DNA of 38,176 bases from Pseudomonadota bacterium (GCA_020160955.1 JAIUOX010000043.1:1-38176); one strand, 5' to 3'; numbered from the stretch's first letter, positions 1-7,691 are shown. Notes: a model not told the origin generated them from the letters alone. Made by a program: numbers and translations.

Positions 1-103
1 GGCGAAACGCGGCCGCTGCCGCTGTCGGTCGTATGCGAATGGGCACGCGCGGCACTGCAACCCATCTCCGGTGGACGGTCCAGTCGAAATCGGAGTCACA
101 ACG

Positions 104-1072
104 ATGCCATCCAGGGTCCATCTCCTGACCGGCGCCACGTCCGGCCTCGGGCTCGAGGCCGCCCGGCGGCTGCTCGCCGATCCCGCCAACCACCTGGTCG
201 TGGGCGCGCGGTCGCCGGAGGCCATGGCCGCCCTTCGCCTGCCGGCCGAACCCGACCGCCTCGTCGTGCTGCCGCTGGACCTCGCGTCGCTGGACTCGAC
301 GGTTCGCTTCGCCCGGGCCGTGGAGGAACGACTAGCGGGCAGGCCGGCGGCGTCGCTCGCGGCCAATGCCGGGCTGCAGTTCGCGGGGCCGCGCCGGCTC
401 ACGGCCGACGACTACGAGGAAACGTTCCAGGTCAACCTGCTGTCGCACGCCGTGCTGATCGAACGGCTGGTGCCCTGTCTCGCGCCCGGCGCGCCGATCG
501 TCCTGACGGCCAGCGGCACGCACGACCCCGGCAACCGGTTGGCCCGGTTCTTCGGGTTTCGTGGCGGCCTCTTCCCCGACGTCGAACGGGTGGCCCGCGG
601 CGACCTCGACGCCACGGCGTCGGTCGCCCAGCAGGCGAAGGACCGCTACGCGACGTCCAAGCTTTGCACCATCCTCTACGCCCATGCCCTGGCCCGCCGC
701 CTGTCGCCCGGGACGGCGCGCGTCATCGCCTTCGATCCCGGCCTGATGCCCGGCACCGGGCTTGCCCGTGACCGGAGTGCCGTCGAGCAATGGGCGTGGT
801 CGACGGTCCTGCCGATCCTCGTCCGGCCTTTCCCGGGAGCCAGCACGGCCCGCCGCTCCGGCGAAGCGCTGGCCGAGATCCTGCTGGGGCGGCGCTGCAC
901 CGACGACAGCGGCGTGCATGTCGATCACCGGCTGGTCCGGACGCCGGGCTCGGCCGACAGTCTCCGGCGCGATTGGCAGGACGCGCTCGACGGGTTCGTC
1001 CGCCGGATCGCGGCGGATGTCGCAACGCCGACCGCTGACCGCCGTTGGCCCACCAAGTTAACCGCGAGGTGA
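104..1072 (+). CDS. SDR family NAD(P)-dependent oxidoreductase
   Basis: A short-chain dehydrogenase/reductase of 322 residues with a Rossmann fold that should oxidise or reduce an alcohol/carbonyl with NAD(P)H in the cytoplasm. The cofactor motif TGATSGLG is at residues 9-16, the NAG motif at 88-90, Ser137 and the catalytic pair Tyr182/Lys186 (YATSK) follow in the usual order. The long C-terminal part resembles the WWOX/protochlorophyllide-reductase-like branch more than the compact 250-residue SDRs. I chose ATG 104 because GGAG lies 8 nt upstream; an in-frame GTG at 71 would add 11 residues of non-family sequence. The next gene starts 4 nt after its stop, so the two are probably cotranscribed. 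The substrate cannot be told from sequence. Confidence 0.9.
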   Translation: MPSRVHLLTGATSGLGLEAARRLLADPANHLVVGARSPEAMAALRLPAEPDRLVVLPLDLASLDSTVRFARAVEERLAGRPAASLAANAGLQFAGPRRLTADDYEETFQVNLLSHAVLIERLVPCLAPGAPIVLTASGTHDPGNRLARFFGFRGGLFPDVERVARGDLDATASVAQQAKDRYATSKLCTILYAHALARRLSPGTARVIAFDPGLMPGTGLARDRSAVEQWAWSTVLPILVRPFPGASTARRSGEALAEILLGRRCTDDSGVHVDHRLVRTPGSADSLRRDWQDALDGFVRRIAADVATPTADRRWPTKLTAR

Positions 1073-1076
1073 AGCC

Positions 1077-1577
1077 ATGGCGTCGGACACAGTCGACACG
1101 CGAAAGCTCTGGGACCTGATCGGGGACATCCGCTTCGCGATGTTCACCTCGCGACAGGCGGATGGATCGCTGCACGCGCAGCCGATGACCACCCAGAACG
1201 GCAGCGAGGACCGCGGCGGCGTACTGTGGTTCTTCATGTCGCGGTCCGGCCAGCCGGTCGCCGACCTCGAGGCCCATCCGGAGGTCAGCGTCGCCTACGC
1301 CGACACCGGCAAGGACTCCTACGTGTCGATCTCGGGCGCGGCGCGCGTGGTCGACGACGCCGCGCGCACCAAGGCGCTGTGGACCCCGGCGGCGCAGGCC
1401 TGGTTCCCGGGCGGTCCGACCGACCCGGACCTCGCGCTCGTGGCGTTGCTGATCGCCGAGGCCGAGTACTGGGACGTCACCGCCAACAAGGCGACCCAGC
1501 TGTTCAAGATGGCCAAGGCAGCGCTGACCGGCGAGCCGCCCCGAGACATGGGCCAGCATCGCCGGGTCGAGATCTAG
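1077..1577 (+). CDS. Pyridoxamine 5'-phosphate oxidase-like general stress protein
   Basis: A 166-residue protein of the FMN-binding split-barrel superfamily, of the kind annotated as general stress protein 26 / pyridoxamine-phosphate-oxidase-like. It starts with a helix then the strand FAMFTSR, has a QPM turn, and the strand-rich core WFFMSRSG...VSVAYAD...YVSISGAARVV typical of the family; the C-terminal YWDVT and LFKMAKA segments are also familiar. Members bind flavin or F420 but the true reaction is mostly unknown. Its ATG is 4 nt after the SDR stop, with GAGG about 8 nt upstream, so it forms a two-gene unit with the SDR. The shared redox theme is consistent with a stress or detoxification pair, but that is inference. 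Confidence 0.88.
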   Translation: MASDTVDTRKLWDLIGDIRFAMFTSRQADGSLHAQPMTTQNGSEDRGGVLWFFMSRSGQPVADLEAHPEVSVAYADTGKDSYVSISGAARVVDDAARTKALWTPAAQAWFPGGPTDPDLALVALLIAEAEYWDVTANKATQLFKMAKAALTGEPPRDMGQHRRVEI

Positions 1578-1584
1578 CGGCCTG

Positions 1585-1794
1585 TCAGCGGTGCGGCGTC
1601 GTCGCCGCGCCGATGCCGGCGCCCATCGCGCCGCCGACCAGCGCGCCGGGCAGCAGGCCGATCGGGGTGAGGGCGCCGATCAGGGCGCCCGAGCCGGCGC
1701 CGATTCCACCGCCGGTGACGGCGCGCTGACCCCAGGTATCGCCGCAGGCCGTGGTGCCGAGGAGGATGGCGGCCAGGACCAGGTATTTCGTCAT
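1585..1794 (-). CDS. Small glycine-zipper lipoprotein-like membrane protein
   Basis: A 69-residue protein. Its N-terminus MTKYLVLAAILLGTTACG looks like a lipoprotein signal with Cys17 as acceptor, although the residues before Cys (TTA) are a weak lipobox. The mature part is almost entirely small residues in GxxxG-type spacing (GGGIGAGSGALIG...GALVGGAMGAGIG), a glycine-zipper pattern seen in small outer-membrane or stress-envelope proteins. I chose the ATG at 1794 because AGAGAGG lies about 11 nt before it on this strand; an upstream TTG at 1818 would put that site inside the gene. It is convergent with the PNPOx-like gene, 7 nt apart. Function is unknown; the assembly or pore role sometimes proposed for glycine zippers is not testable here. 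Confidence 0.75.
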   Translation of the reverse strand: MTKYLVLAAILLGTTACGDTWGQRAVTGGGIGAGSGALIGALTPIGLLPGALVGGAMGAGIGAATTPHR

Positions 1795-1868
1795 TTGTCG
1801 TACAGCCTCTCTGGACAATTGGTCCCATTCTTTACGTATCGACGGCGGGCCCGGGGTGTGGCCTAACT

Positions 1869-2111
1869 GTGATCGTGAAGACCGACGTCGAAATCTGGCT
1901 GCTGTTCGCGCCCTTCTGGATCCTCGGGCTGGGCGCCCTTATCGGCGGCCTCTACCACCTTGCGCACGGCTGGAAGGCCTCGCATCCCGACCACCACGCG
2001 CGCCGCCGCCATCACTACAGCCGGGCGGTCATCGCGATGGCCGCGTTCCTGATCCTGATGATCATCGGCATCGGGGTCGCGGCGGCGATCGGCTACGTCA
2101 TCGAGAGCTAG
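1869..2111 (+). CDS. Small two-span membrane protein with His-rich loop
   Basis: An 80-residue protein I do not recognise. It has a hydrophobic segment at about residues 9-28, a polar loop, and a second at about 53-76, so it should be an inner-membrane hairpin. The region between the spans carries seven histidines (30, 33, 39, 42, 43, 48, 49) amid arginines, which could bind metal or simply be a positive loop. The GTG at 1869 gives the frame used; a second GTG at 1875 is equally possible and no strong ribosome site distinguishes them. Its TAG overlaps the stop of the convergent flavoprotein gene in one CTAG. Confidence 0.65.
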   Translation: MIVKTDVEIWLLFAPFWILGLGALIGGLYHLAHGWKASHPDHHARRRHHYSRAVIAMAAFLILMIIGIGVAAAIGYVIES

Positions 2112-2698
2112 AGCCGGCCGACCCGGCGTCGCACCCGGGCGAGGAAGGCCTCGCGTTGCGCCGGCGTGGCGGCGTCCATGCCGTACTGCGCGAGGTAGAA
2201 GCACCGCGCGTCGCGCGCGCACAGCGGCCGCAGCCCGCGCAGCAGCACCTTGCGCCCGGGGTCGCCGGCGAAGACCCGGACCACCCACCACGACGAACCG
2301 AAGGTGGTGACGACGCCGAACAGCCGGATGTTGTGCAGGTTGGGCCGCAGGTGGCCGTCCCGCGCATCGTAGACGAAGGCGGTGCCGGGTCCCCAGACGC
2401 GGTCGACCCAGCCCTTCAACATCGCCGGCATCGCGAACCACCAGTGGGGAAAGCACAAGACCAGGCCATCGACCGACTTCAGGATGCGCACGTAATCCGC
2501 GACCGCGCTGTCGTCGTAGCCATTGTCCATGTAGCTGCGTCGTTCCTCGGCGGTCATCGCCGGTTGGAAACCCTCGCGGTAGAGGTCTGTCGCGGTCACG
2601 CGGTGGCCGTTGTGTTCCAGCGTGTCGACGATGGTCCGGAACAGGGCGTGGTCGAAGCTGTCGGTGAGGGGATGGCAGCAGACGACCTGGATGTGCAT
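2108..2698 (-). CDS. NAD(P)H-dependent flavodoxin-fold oxidoreductase
   Basis: A 196-residue cytoplasmic protein of the NAD(P)H:quinone oxidoreductase / MdaB / KefF-like flavodoxin family, which binds FAD or FMN and reduces quinones and related electrophiles by two electrons. It opens with the beta-strand MHIQVVCCHP and the phosphate loop LTDSFDHAL, has DLYREGFQP after strand 2, and the family hallmark FPHWWFAMPAMLKGWVDRV around residues 84-102. Length fits the family. The gene is divergent from the type III polyketide synthase, 95 bp apart, so a shared control region is possible. Nothing proves a link to that pathway, though quinone-reducing enzymes would suit a cell handling resorcinolic lipids. 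Confidence 0.88.
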   Translation of the reverse strand: MHIQVVCCHPLTDSFDHALFRTIVDTLEHNGHRVTATDLYREGFQPAMTAEERRSYMDNGYDDSAVADYVRILKSVDGLVLCFPHWWFAMPAMLKGWVDRVWGPGTAFVYDARDGHLRPNLHNIRLFGVVTTFGSSWWVVRVFAGDPGRKVLLRGLRPLCARDARCFYLAQYGMDAATPAQREAFLARVRRRVGRL

Positions 2699-2793
2699 GC
2701 GGCGGCAACGCGTCTCGTCCGGGCGGTGTTCCTGCCGGGCGTCTCGTGATCGTGACTTGCCGCTCCGCCCCCTCGAATGATCAGGTGCCCGAC

Positions 2794-3876
2794 ATGCCGC
2801 TCGATGCCTCCCCGACCGTGTCGTTGCTGTCCGTCGCGACGGCCGTGCCGCCGCACCGGCTGCTGCAGGCCGACGCAGCCGCCACCGCGCGGCGCCTGTT
2901 CTCGCACCGCTACGCCGCCTTCGACCGACTCGCGCCGGTGTTCGAGACCTCGGGCATCCGCCAGCGCTACACGGTGCGGCCGCTCGACTGGTACACCGCG
3001 GCGCTCGGTTGGCCGGAGCGCAACGCGGCCTACCTCGAGGGCGCGCAGGCCCTGTTCGTCGACGCCGCCACGGCGGCGCTCGACCGCGCCGGCCGTGGCG
3101 CGGCCGAGATCGACACCATCGTCACGGTGTCGTCGACCGGCATCGCGACGCCCAGCCTCGAGGCGCGCGTCGCGCAACGCCTGGGCTTTCGCGCCGATGT
3201 CGAGCGCGTGCCGGTGTTCGGGCTGGGCTGCGCCGGTGGCGTCACCGGTCTCGCGATCGCCAGCCGGCTGGCGAAGGCGCGGCCGGGATCGACGGTGCTG
3301 GTGGTCGCGATCGAGATCTGCACCGCCGCCTTCCGGCTCGACCAGCTGACCAGCGCCAACATCGTCGCCACCGCGCTGTTCGGCGACGGCGCCGCGGCTT
3401 GCGTCGTGGCCAGCAACGGAGCGGGCGACGGAGCGGGCGAGGGACGCGGGGTCGCGGCGATCGAGGGCGCCGGCGAGCAGCTGTGGCCGGACACGCTCGA
3501 CATCATGGGCTGGAAGGTCGATCCAACGGGGCTGGGCGTCATCTTCGACCGCGCCATCCCGCCGTTCGCCGAGGCGCAGGTCGGCGCCGCGGTCGACGGC
3601 ATCCTGGCCCGGCTGGGCCTCGCGCGCCGCGACGTCGACCGCTTCGCCTGCCATCCCGGCGGCGCCAAGGTGATCACCGCGCTGGAGAGCGCGCTGTCGC
3701 TCGACCAGGGCACGCTCGACATCGAGCGCGCCGTGCTCGAGCAGCACGGCAACATGTCGGCGCCGACCGTGCTGTTCGTGCTCGACCGCCTGCTGTCGGG
3801 CCCGCTGCCGCGCCGCACCGTGCTGGCCGCGCTGGGCCCGGGATTCACCTGCAGTTGCCTGTCCTTGGCGGCCTGA
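2794..3876 (+). CDS. Type III polyketide synthase (chalcone/stilbene synthase superfamily)
   Basis: A 360-residue thiolase-fold enzyme expected to extend an acyl-CoA starter with malonyl-CoA and cyclise the product to an alkylpyrone, alkylresorcinol or similar compound. The triad is present in order: Cys146 in GLGCAGG, His287 in CHPGG and Asn320 in HGNMSAPT. GDGAAAC at about 198-203 is the usual core turn. I start it at ATG 2794, with AGGTG 6 nt upstream; a GTG at 2746 would add 16 residues without family character. A Gly/Ala/Glu-rich stretch (about 208-219), built from a short DNA repeat, replaces a surface loop. The methyltransferase gene begins inside its last codons, the arrangement known from bacterial phenolic-lipid operons such as srsAB and bpsAB. 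Confidence 0.93.
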   Translation: MPLDASPTVSLLSVATAVPPHRLLQADAAATARRLFSHRYAAFDRLAPVFETSGIRQRYTVRPLDWYTAALGWPERNAAYLEGAQALFVDAATAALDRAGRGAAEIDTIVTVSSTGIATPSLEARVAQRLGFRADVERVPVFGLGCAGGVTGLAIASRLAKARPGSTVLVVAIEICTAAFRLDQLTSANIVATALFGDGAAACVVASNGAGDGAGEGRGVAAIEGAGEQLWPDTLDIMGWKVDPTGLGVIFDRAIPPFAEAQVGAAVDGILARLGLARRDVDRFACHPGGAKVITALESALSLDQGTLDIERAVLEQHGNMSAPTVLFVLDRLLSGPLPRRTVLAALGPGFTCSCLSLAA

Positions 3877-4352
3877 TCCTGGGGTTCGTCACCCTGCAGC
3901 GGCTGGGCGAACTGGTGCTCGCCCGGCGCAACACCGCGCGCCTGCTCGCCCAGGGCGCGCACGAGGTCGCGCCGGGGCACTACGGGCTGATCGTCCTGCT
4001 GCACGCGACGTGGCTGATCGGCCTGTGGGGACTGGTCGTGGGGCAGGGCCTCGACACGGTGCACCTTGGCTGGCTCGCGGTGTTCGTCGTGCTGCAGGGC
4101 CTGCGCGCCTGGGTGATCGCCACGCTGGGACCGCGCTGGACGACGCGCATCGTGGTGCTGCCGGGCGCGCCGCTGGTGCGGCACGGCCCGTATCGCTTCG
4201 TGTCGCATCCCAATTACCTGGTGGTGGCGGGGGAGATGATCGTCCTGCCGCTGGTGTTCGGCCTCGCGGCCTATGGGCTCGTCTTCTTCGTGCTCAACGC
4301 CGCCGTGCTGTGGATCCGCATCCGCGCCGAGAACCGGGCGCTCGGCGCGTGA
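3855..4352 (+). CDS. Isoprenylcysteine carboxyl methyltransferase-like O-methyltransferase
   Basis: A 165-residue integral membrane methyltransferase of the ICMT/PEMT-like family. Hydrophobic spans lie near residues 2-15, 43-62, 70-90 and 123-155. The SAM-binding signature RHGPYRFVSHPNYL is at 109-122 and the second motif RAENRALG at 157-164, both at the expected C-terminal side. Family members next to type III polyketide synthases (SrsB, BpsB/YpbQ) O-methylate alkylresorcinols or alkylpyrones, so the same role is inferred here. The only sensible start is TTG 3855, overlapping the synthase gene by 22 nt; an ATG start is absent nearby, so the exact start is uncertain. Translation is probably coupled to the synthase and to the exporter, whose GTG overlaps this stop. 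Confidence 0.85.
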   Translation: MPVLGGLILGFVTLQRLGELVLARRNTARLLAQGAHEVAPGHYGLIVLLHATWLIGLWGLVVGQGLDTVHLGWLAVFVVLQGLRAWVIATLGPRWTTRIVVLPGAPLVRHGPYRFVSHPNYLVVAGEMIVLPLVFGLAAYGLVFFVLNAAVLWIRIRAENRALGA

Positions 4353-5905
4353 CGCTGCCGGGGACGGGGGCGGGGACGGAGCGCGCCGCTTCGGCGGCGA
4401 CCTGGCTGGGCTTCGCGGCGCTGACGCTCGGCCTGTTCATGGCCGTGCTCGACATCCAGATCGTGGTGACCTCGCTGCCCGAGATCAGCGAGGCGCTGGG
4501 CATCCCGGCCGACCGCATGAGCTGGGTGCAGACGGCGTATCTCGTCGCCGAGGTGATCGCCATCCCGCTGACCGGCCTGCTGACCCGGGCGCTCGGCTTG
4601 CGCCGCCTGTTCGTGATCGCGATCTTCGTCTTCACCGCGGCCTCCATGGCCTGCGCGGCGAGCCACGGCTTCGAGACTCTGGTCGCCGGCCGCATCGTGC
4701 AGGGCTTCGCCGGCGGCGTGCTGATCCCGGTGGTGTTCTCCGCCGTCTTCCTGCTGTTTCCCGAACGCCAGCAGGGACTGGCGACGACGCTGGGCGGCGT
4801 GATGGCGGTGCTGGCGCCGACGGTCGGGCCGCTGCTCGGCGGCTTCATCACCCAGACCTGGTCGTGGCACTGGCTGTTCCTGGTCAACGTCCTGCCCGGG
4901 TTGCTCGCGGCGCTGGTCGCGGGCCTGGCGCTGCCGCGCGACGACGGCGAACGCGCGCTGCTGCGTCGGATCGACGGCGTCGGCCTCGTGCTGATGGCGG
5001 TCGCGCTGGCGGCGCTGGAGATCGGCCTGAAGCAGGCGCCGCGCCATGGCTGGCTGTCGGCCAGCGTGCTCGGCCTGCTGGGCCTGTCGGCCGTCGCCGG
5101 CATCGCTTTCGCTCGGCGCAGCCTGCGCCGCGACGCGCCGGTGGTCGATCTCTCCGCGCTCGCCGACCGCGATTTCGCGATCGGCTGCCTGCTGTCGTTC
5201 GTGCTGGGCCTCGGCCTCTACGGCTCGGTCTACCTGATGCCGGTGTTCCTGGCCTTCGTGCGCGAGCACGGGCCGCTCGAGATCGGCCAGGTCATGCTGG
5301 TGACCGGCGCGGCGCAGCTCGTCACCGCGCCGATCGCCGTCGAACTGGAGAAGCGGGTCGACGGGCGCTGGCTGATGCTGTTCGGCTTCGCGCTGTTCGC
5401 GACGGGTCTCGGCCTGAGTGGCTTCCAGACGTGGGAGAGCGACTTCGACGCGATGCTGCTGCCGCAGGTCCTGCGCGGTTCGGCGATCATGTTCTGCCTG
5501 CTGCCGCCGACCCGGCTGGCGCTCGGGCACTTGGCCCCGGCGCGCGTCGCCGACGCCAGCGGCCTGTTCAACCTGATGCGCAACCTCGGCGGGGCGATCG
5601 GGCTCGCCCTGATCGACACGGTGATCTTCGGCCGCGCGCCGGTGCTGGGCGAGGCGATCGGGCAAAGGCTGAAGGCCGGCGACGTCACGGTGGCGCCGCT
5701 GGTCGGCATCCCCGCCGAGACCGTCGCGTCGGCGCCGACGCGCACCATCGACGCGGCGCTGATCGAGACCGTGCGCCCGCTGGTCGAGCGCGCCGCCCTC
5801 GTCGAGGCGATCAACGAGGCGTGGCTGATGCTGGCGGTGCTGACCGCGGCGGCGCTGCTGGCACTGCCGTGGCTGCGGAAGGGTCCCTCGCTACGCTCGG
5901 GATGA
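4349..5905 (+). CDS. DHA2-family (EmrB/QacA-type) MFS exporter
   Basis: A 518-residue, probably 14-span proton-driven exporter of the inner membrane. Span 1 carries the DHA2 signature VLDIQIVVTSLPEI; MSWVQTAYLVAEVIAIPLTG follows; LAGRIVQGFAGG-like and GPLLGGFITQTWSWHWLFLVN (motif C and after) are unmistakable EmrB features. It starts at a GTG that overlaps the methyltransferase stop by 4 nt (GTGA), so all three genes are likely one coupled unit and the exporter may move the polyketide product. The last eight residues (KGPSLRSG) and the stop codon are encoded by a dispersed 28-bp palindromic repeat beginning exactly at codon 511, so the original C-terminus was probably replaced or extended. 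Substrate is inferred from context only. Confidence 0.93.
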   Translation: MTLPGTGAGTERAASAATWLGFAALTLGLFMAVLDIQIVVTSLPEISEALGIPADRMSWVQTAYLVAEVIAIPLTGLLTRALGLRRLFVIAIFVFTAASMACAASHGFETLVAGRIVQGFAGGVLIPVVFSAVFLLFPERQQGLATTLGGVMAVLAPTVGPLLGGFITQTWSWHWLFLVNVLPGLLAALVAGLALPRDDGERALLRRIDGVGLVLMAVALAALEIGLKQAPRHGWLSASVLGLLGLSAVAGIAFARRSLRRDAPVVDLSALADRDFAIGCLLSFVLGLGLYGSVYLMPVFLAFVREHGPLEIGQVMLVTGAAQLVTAPIAVELEKRVDGRWLMLFGFALFATGLGLSGFQTWESDFDAMLLPQVLRGSAIMFCLLPPTRLALGHLAPARVADASGLFNLMRNLGGAIGLALIDTVIFGRAPVLGEAIGQRLKAGDVTVAPLVGIPAETVASAPTRTIDAALIETVRPLVERAALVEAINEAWLMLAVLTAAALLALPWLRKGPSLRSG

Positions 5906-5906
5906 C
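5879..5906 (+). repeat. Copy 1 of 28-bp dispersed palindromic repeat
   Basis: A 28-bp unit (starts AAGGGTCCCTCG, ends CTCGGGATGAC) that recurs twice, in opposite orientations, at 32170-32197 and 32210-32237 with one or two differences. It sits exactly on codons 511-518 and the TGA of the MFS exporter gene and runs one base past the stop. It resembles REP-type elements that collect at gene ends in high-GC proteobacteria. Confidence 0.85.
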
Positions 5907-5909
5907 AGC

Positions 5910-6764
5910 CTAGACGGGCTGCGTCTTCGAGAACGTCATGTAGAGTTCGTGCGCCTGGCGGCCGATCGGGCCGGGCTGCAGGTCACGGCTCTCGTAGCGG
6001 CTGACCGGCTGGACCTTGCCGGCGTTGCCCGTGGTGAACATCTCGTCGCAGCTGTCGAGCTCGGCCACGGTCACCGTGCGCTCCTCGACCGTGATGCCGG
6101 CATTGCGCAGCAGCTTGACCACGCGGTTGCGCGTGATGCCGGCCAGGAAGGTGCCGTTCGGCACCGGCGTGGCGACGACGCCGTTACGCGCGATGAACAG
6201 GTTCGAGCTGCAGGTCTCGGCGACGTTGCCGACCGCGTCGAGCACGATGCCGTTGTTGAAGCCGCGCTTCAGCATCTCGGCGACGCCGCGGCTCGAGTTG
6301 GGATAGAGGCACGAGGCCTTGGCGTCGGTCGGCGCGCTCTCCGGCGTGGCGCGGCGGATCGAGCGGCACAGGCCGAGCGTCAGCGGCGTGCCGGCCCGCA
6401 TCGGCGAGACGTAGATGCAGAGCAGGAAGTCGGTCGAGGCGGGGTCGACCGAGATCGGGCCGGGGCCGCCCTTGGTCGCCCAGAACATCGGCCGCACGTA
6501 GAGCTCGGCCTTGGGACCGAAGCGGCGGATGCCCTCGTGCATCAGGGCGAGGATTTCCTGCGGCGTCTTGGTGGGGCCCAGCCCCAGCGCGCGGGCCGAG
6601 CGGACCACCCGTTCCGCATGGAGGTCGAGGTCGGGCCCGCAGCCCTCGAAGGCGCGGCCGCCGTCGAATACCATCGAGCCCAGCCAGAAGGCATGGTCGC
6701 GCGGGCCCAGGATTGCCGGGTTGCCCTCGTGCCAGGTGCCGTTCCAATAGGTGAGCGTGTCCAT
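5910..6764 (-). CDS. Class IV aminotransferase (branched-chain / D-amino-acid type)
   Basis: A 284-residue PLP enzyme of fold type IV that swaps an amino group between an amino acid and a 2-oxo acid. Lys149 in DAKASCLYPNS is the expected Schiff-base lysine; GNVAETCSSNLF (179-190) contains the glutamate that holds the PLP ring nitrogen; GTFLAGITR (204-212) binds phosphate. The N-terminal YWNGTWHEG and FWLGSMVFDGGRAFEG match IlvE-like branched-chain aminotransferases, though the family also includes aminodeoxychorismate lyase and D-alanine aminotransferase. GGAG before the ATG supports this start. It is divergent from the EamA transporter gene 42 bp away and convergent with the exporter gene, 4 nt apart. 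Confidence 0.9.
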   Translation of the reverse strand: MDTLTYWNGTWHEGNPAILGPRDHAFWLGSMVFDGGRAFEGCGPDLDLHAERVVRSARALGLGPTKTPQEILALMHEGIRRFGPKAELYVRPMFWATKGGPGPISVDPASTDFLLCIYVSPMRAGTPLTLGLCRSIRRATPESAPTDAKASCLYPNSSRGVAEMLKRGFNNGIVLDAVGNVAETCSSNLFIARNGVVATPVPNGTFLAGITRNRVVKLLRNAGITVEERTVTVAELDSCDEMFTTGNAGKVQPVSRYESRDLQPGPIGRQAHELYMTFSKTQPV

Positions 6765-6806
6765 CTTTCTCCGTCTCCGGTCGGAAGCCGGCGCTTCTAG
6801 CACTCC

Positions 6807-7670
6807 ATGACCGGCGCGGCCATCCTCGCCCTCGGTGCGGCATTCTGCTTCGCCCTGGCCCTGATCCTGACCCAGTTCGGGCTGCGCAGCGTGCCGTCGT
6901 GGCGGTCGCCCCTCTACTCCATCGTCAGCTCCAATTTCGCGGCGTGGGCGGGGGCGGCCCTGTTCGTCGACTGGCGGGGCTTCGATCTCCGCGCCGCGGC
7001 GATCTTCGCCGCGGTCGGCTGCGTCTTCCCGGTGGTGGTGTCGATCCTCGCGGTGCGCGCCAACGAGCGGCTGGGGCCGGCGGTGGCCGGCGCGGTCGGC
7101 AACGTCACGCCGGTGTTCGCGGTGCTGGGCGCGGTGCTGTTCCTCGGCGAGCATATCGGGTTCGGCCAGCTGGCCGGGCTGACGCTGGTGGTCGGCGGCG
7201 TCGCCCTGATGGCGCTGCGCGGCGGTACCGGCGGCCGCCACTGGTCGGCCTGGGTGCTGGCGATCCCGCTGGCCGCCGCCCTGGTGCGCGGCGCCATCCA
7301 GCCGGCGATCAAGACCGGCCTCGCGCTGTGGCACGAGCCGCTGGCCGCGGCGGCGATCGGCTACGCCGTGTCGAGCGTCGTGATCGTCTCGCTGGTCGGC
7401 CGCCGGGCGCTGCGGGCCGGGCCGGCCAACCCGGTCGGCCGGCTGTGGTTCGTCGCGGTCGGCCTGTCCAACGGCACCGCGACCTTCCTGCTCTATGCCG
7501 CGCTCGGGCTGGGATCGATCGCCGTCGTGGCGCCGCTGGTCGCCGTGTTCCCGCTGATGGCGGTGGTGATGAGCTACCTGTTCCTGCGCGACGAGCGGCT
7601 GCATGTCATCGGCCTGCTCGGCATCGTGGTCAGCGTCGCCGGGGTGATCGTGCTGCTGGTCGCGGGCTGA
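6807..7670 (+). CDS. EamA/DMT-family transporter
   Basis: A 287-residue inner-membrane protein with about ten hydrophobic spans arranged as two EamA repeats (about residues 3-137 and 149-286). The family moves amino acids, their metabolites or other small solutes, mainly outward. The ends of the repeats show the conserved pattern FAVLGAVLFLGEHIGFGQLAGLTLVVGGVALM and the matching LMAVVMSYLFLRDERLHVIGLLGIVVSVAGVIV, abbreviated here as ...FLGEHI and ...FLRDERL. The aldolase gene follows 21 nt downstream in the same direction, so the two could be one transcript with the dehydratase gene. A role in moving a sugar acid or amino acid is possible but unproved. Confidence 0.88.
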   Translation: MTGAAILALGAAFCFALALILTQFGLRSVPSWRSPLYSIVSSNFAAWAGAALFVDWRGFDLRAAAIFAAVGCVFPVVVSILAVRANERLGPAVAGAVGNVTPVFAVLGAVLFLGEHIGFGQLAGLTLVVGGVALMALRGGTGGRHWSAWVLAIPLAAALVRGAIQPAIKTGLALWHEPLAAAAIGYAVSSVVIVSLVGRRALRAGPANPVGRLWFVAVGLSNGTATFLLYAALGLGSIAVVAPLVAVFPLMAVVMSYLFLRDERLHVIGLLGIVVSVAGVIVLLVAG

Positions 7671-7691
7671 ACCCCCGCCTATCATCGGCCC

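Noticed and set aside
1..103. Possible end of an upstream gene
   Set aside because: All three forward frames and the reverse strand were read; none shows a recognisable domain or a supported stop/start, so nothing is annotated.
332..928. Long open frame opposite the SDR gene
   Set aside because: GC-rich codon use leaves long open frames on the opposite strand; its protein is Arg/Gly/Ala-rich with no family features and the SDR frame has full motifs.
3009..4352. Methyltransferase with a 280-residue N-terminal extension
   Set aside because: The extension overlaps the whole polyketide synthase in another frame and has Arg-rich shadow composition. The membrane enzyme is complete from 3855.
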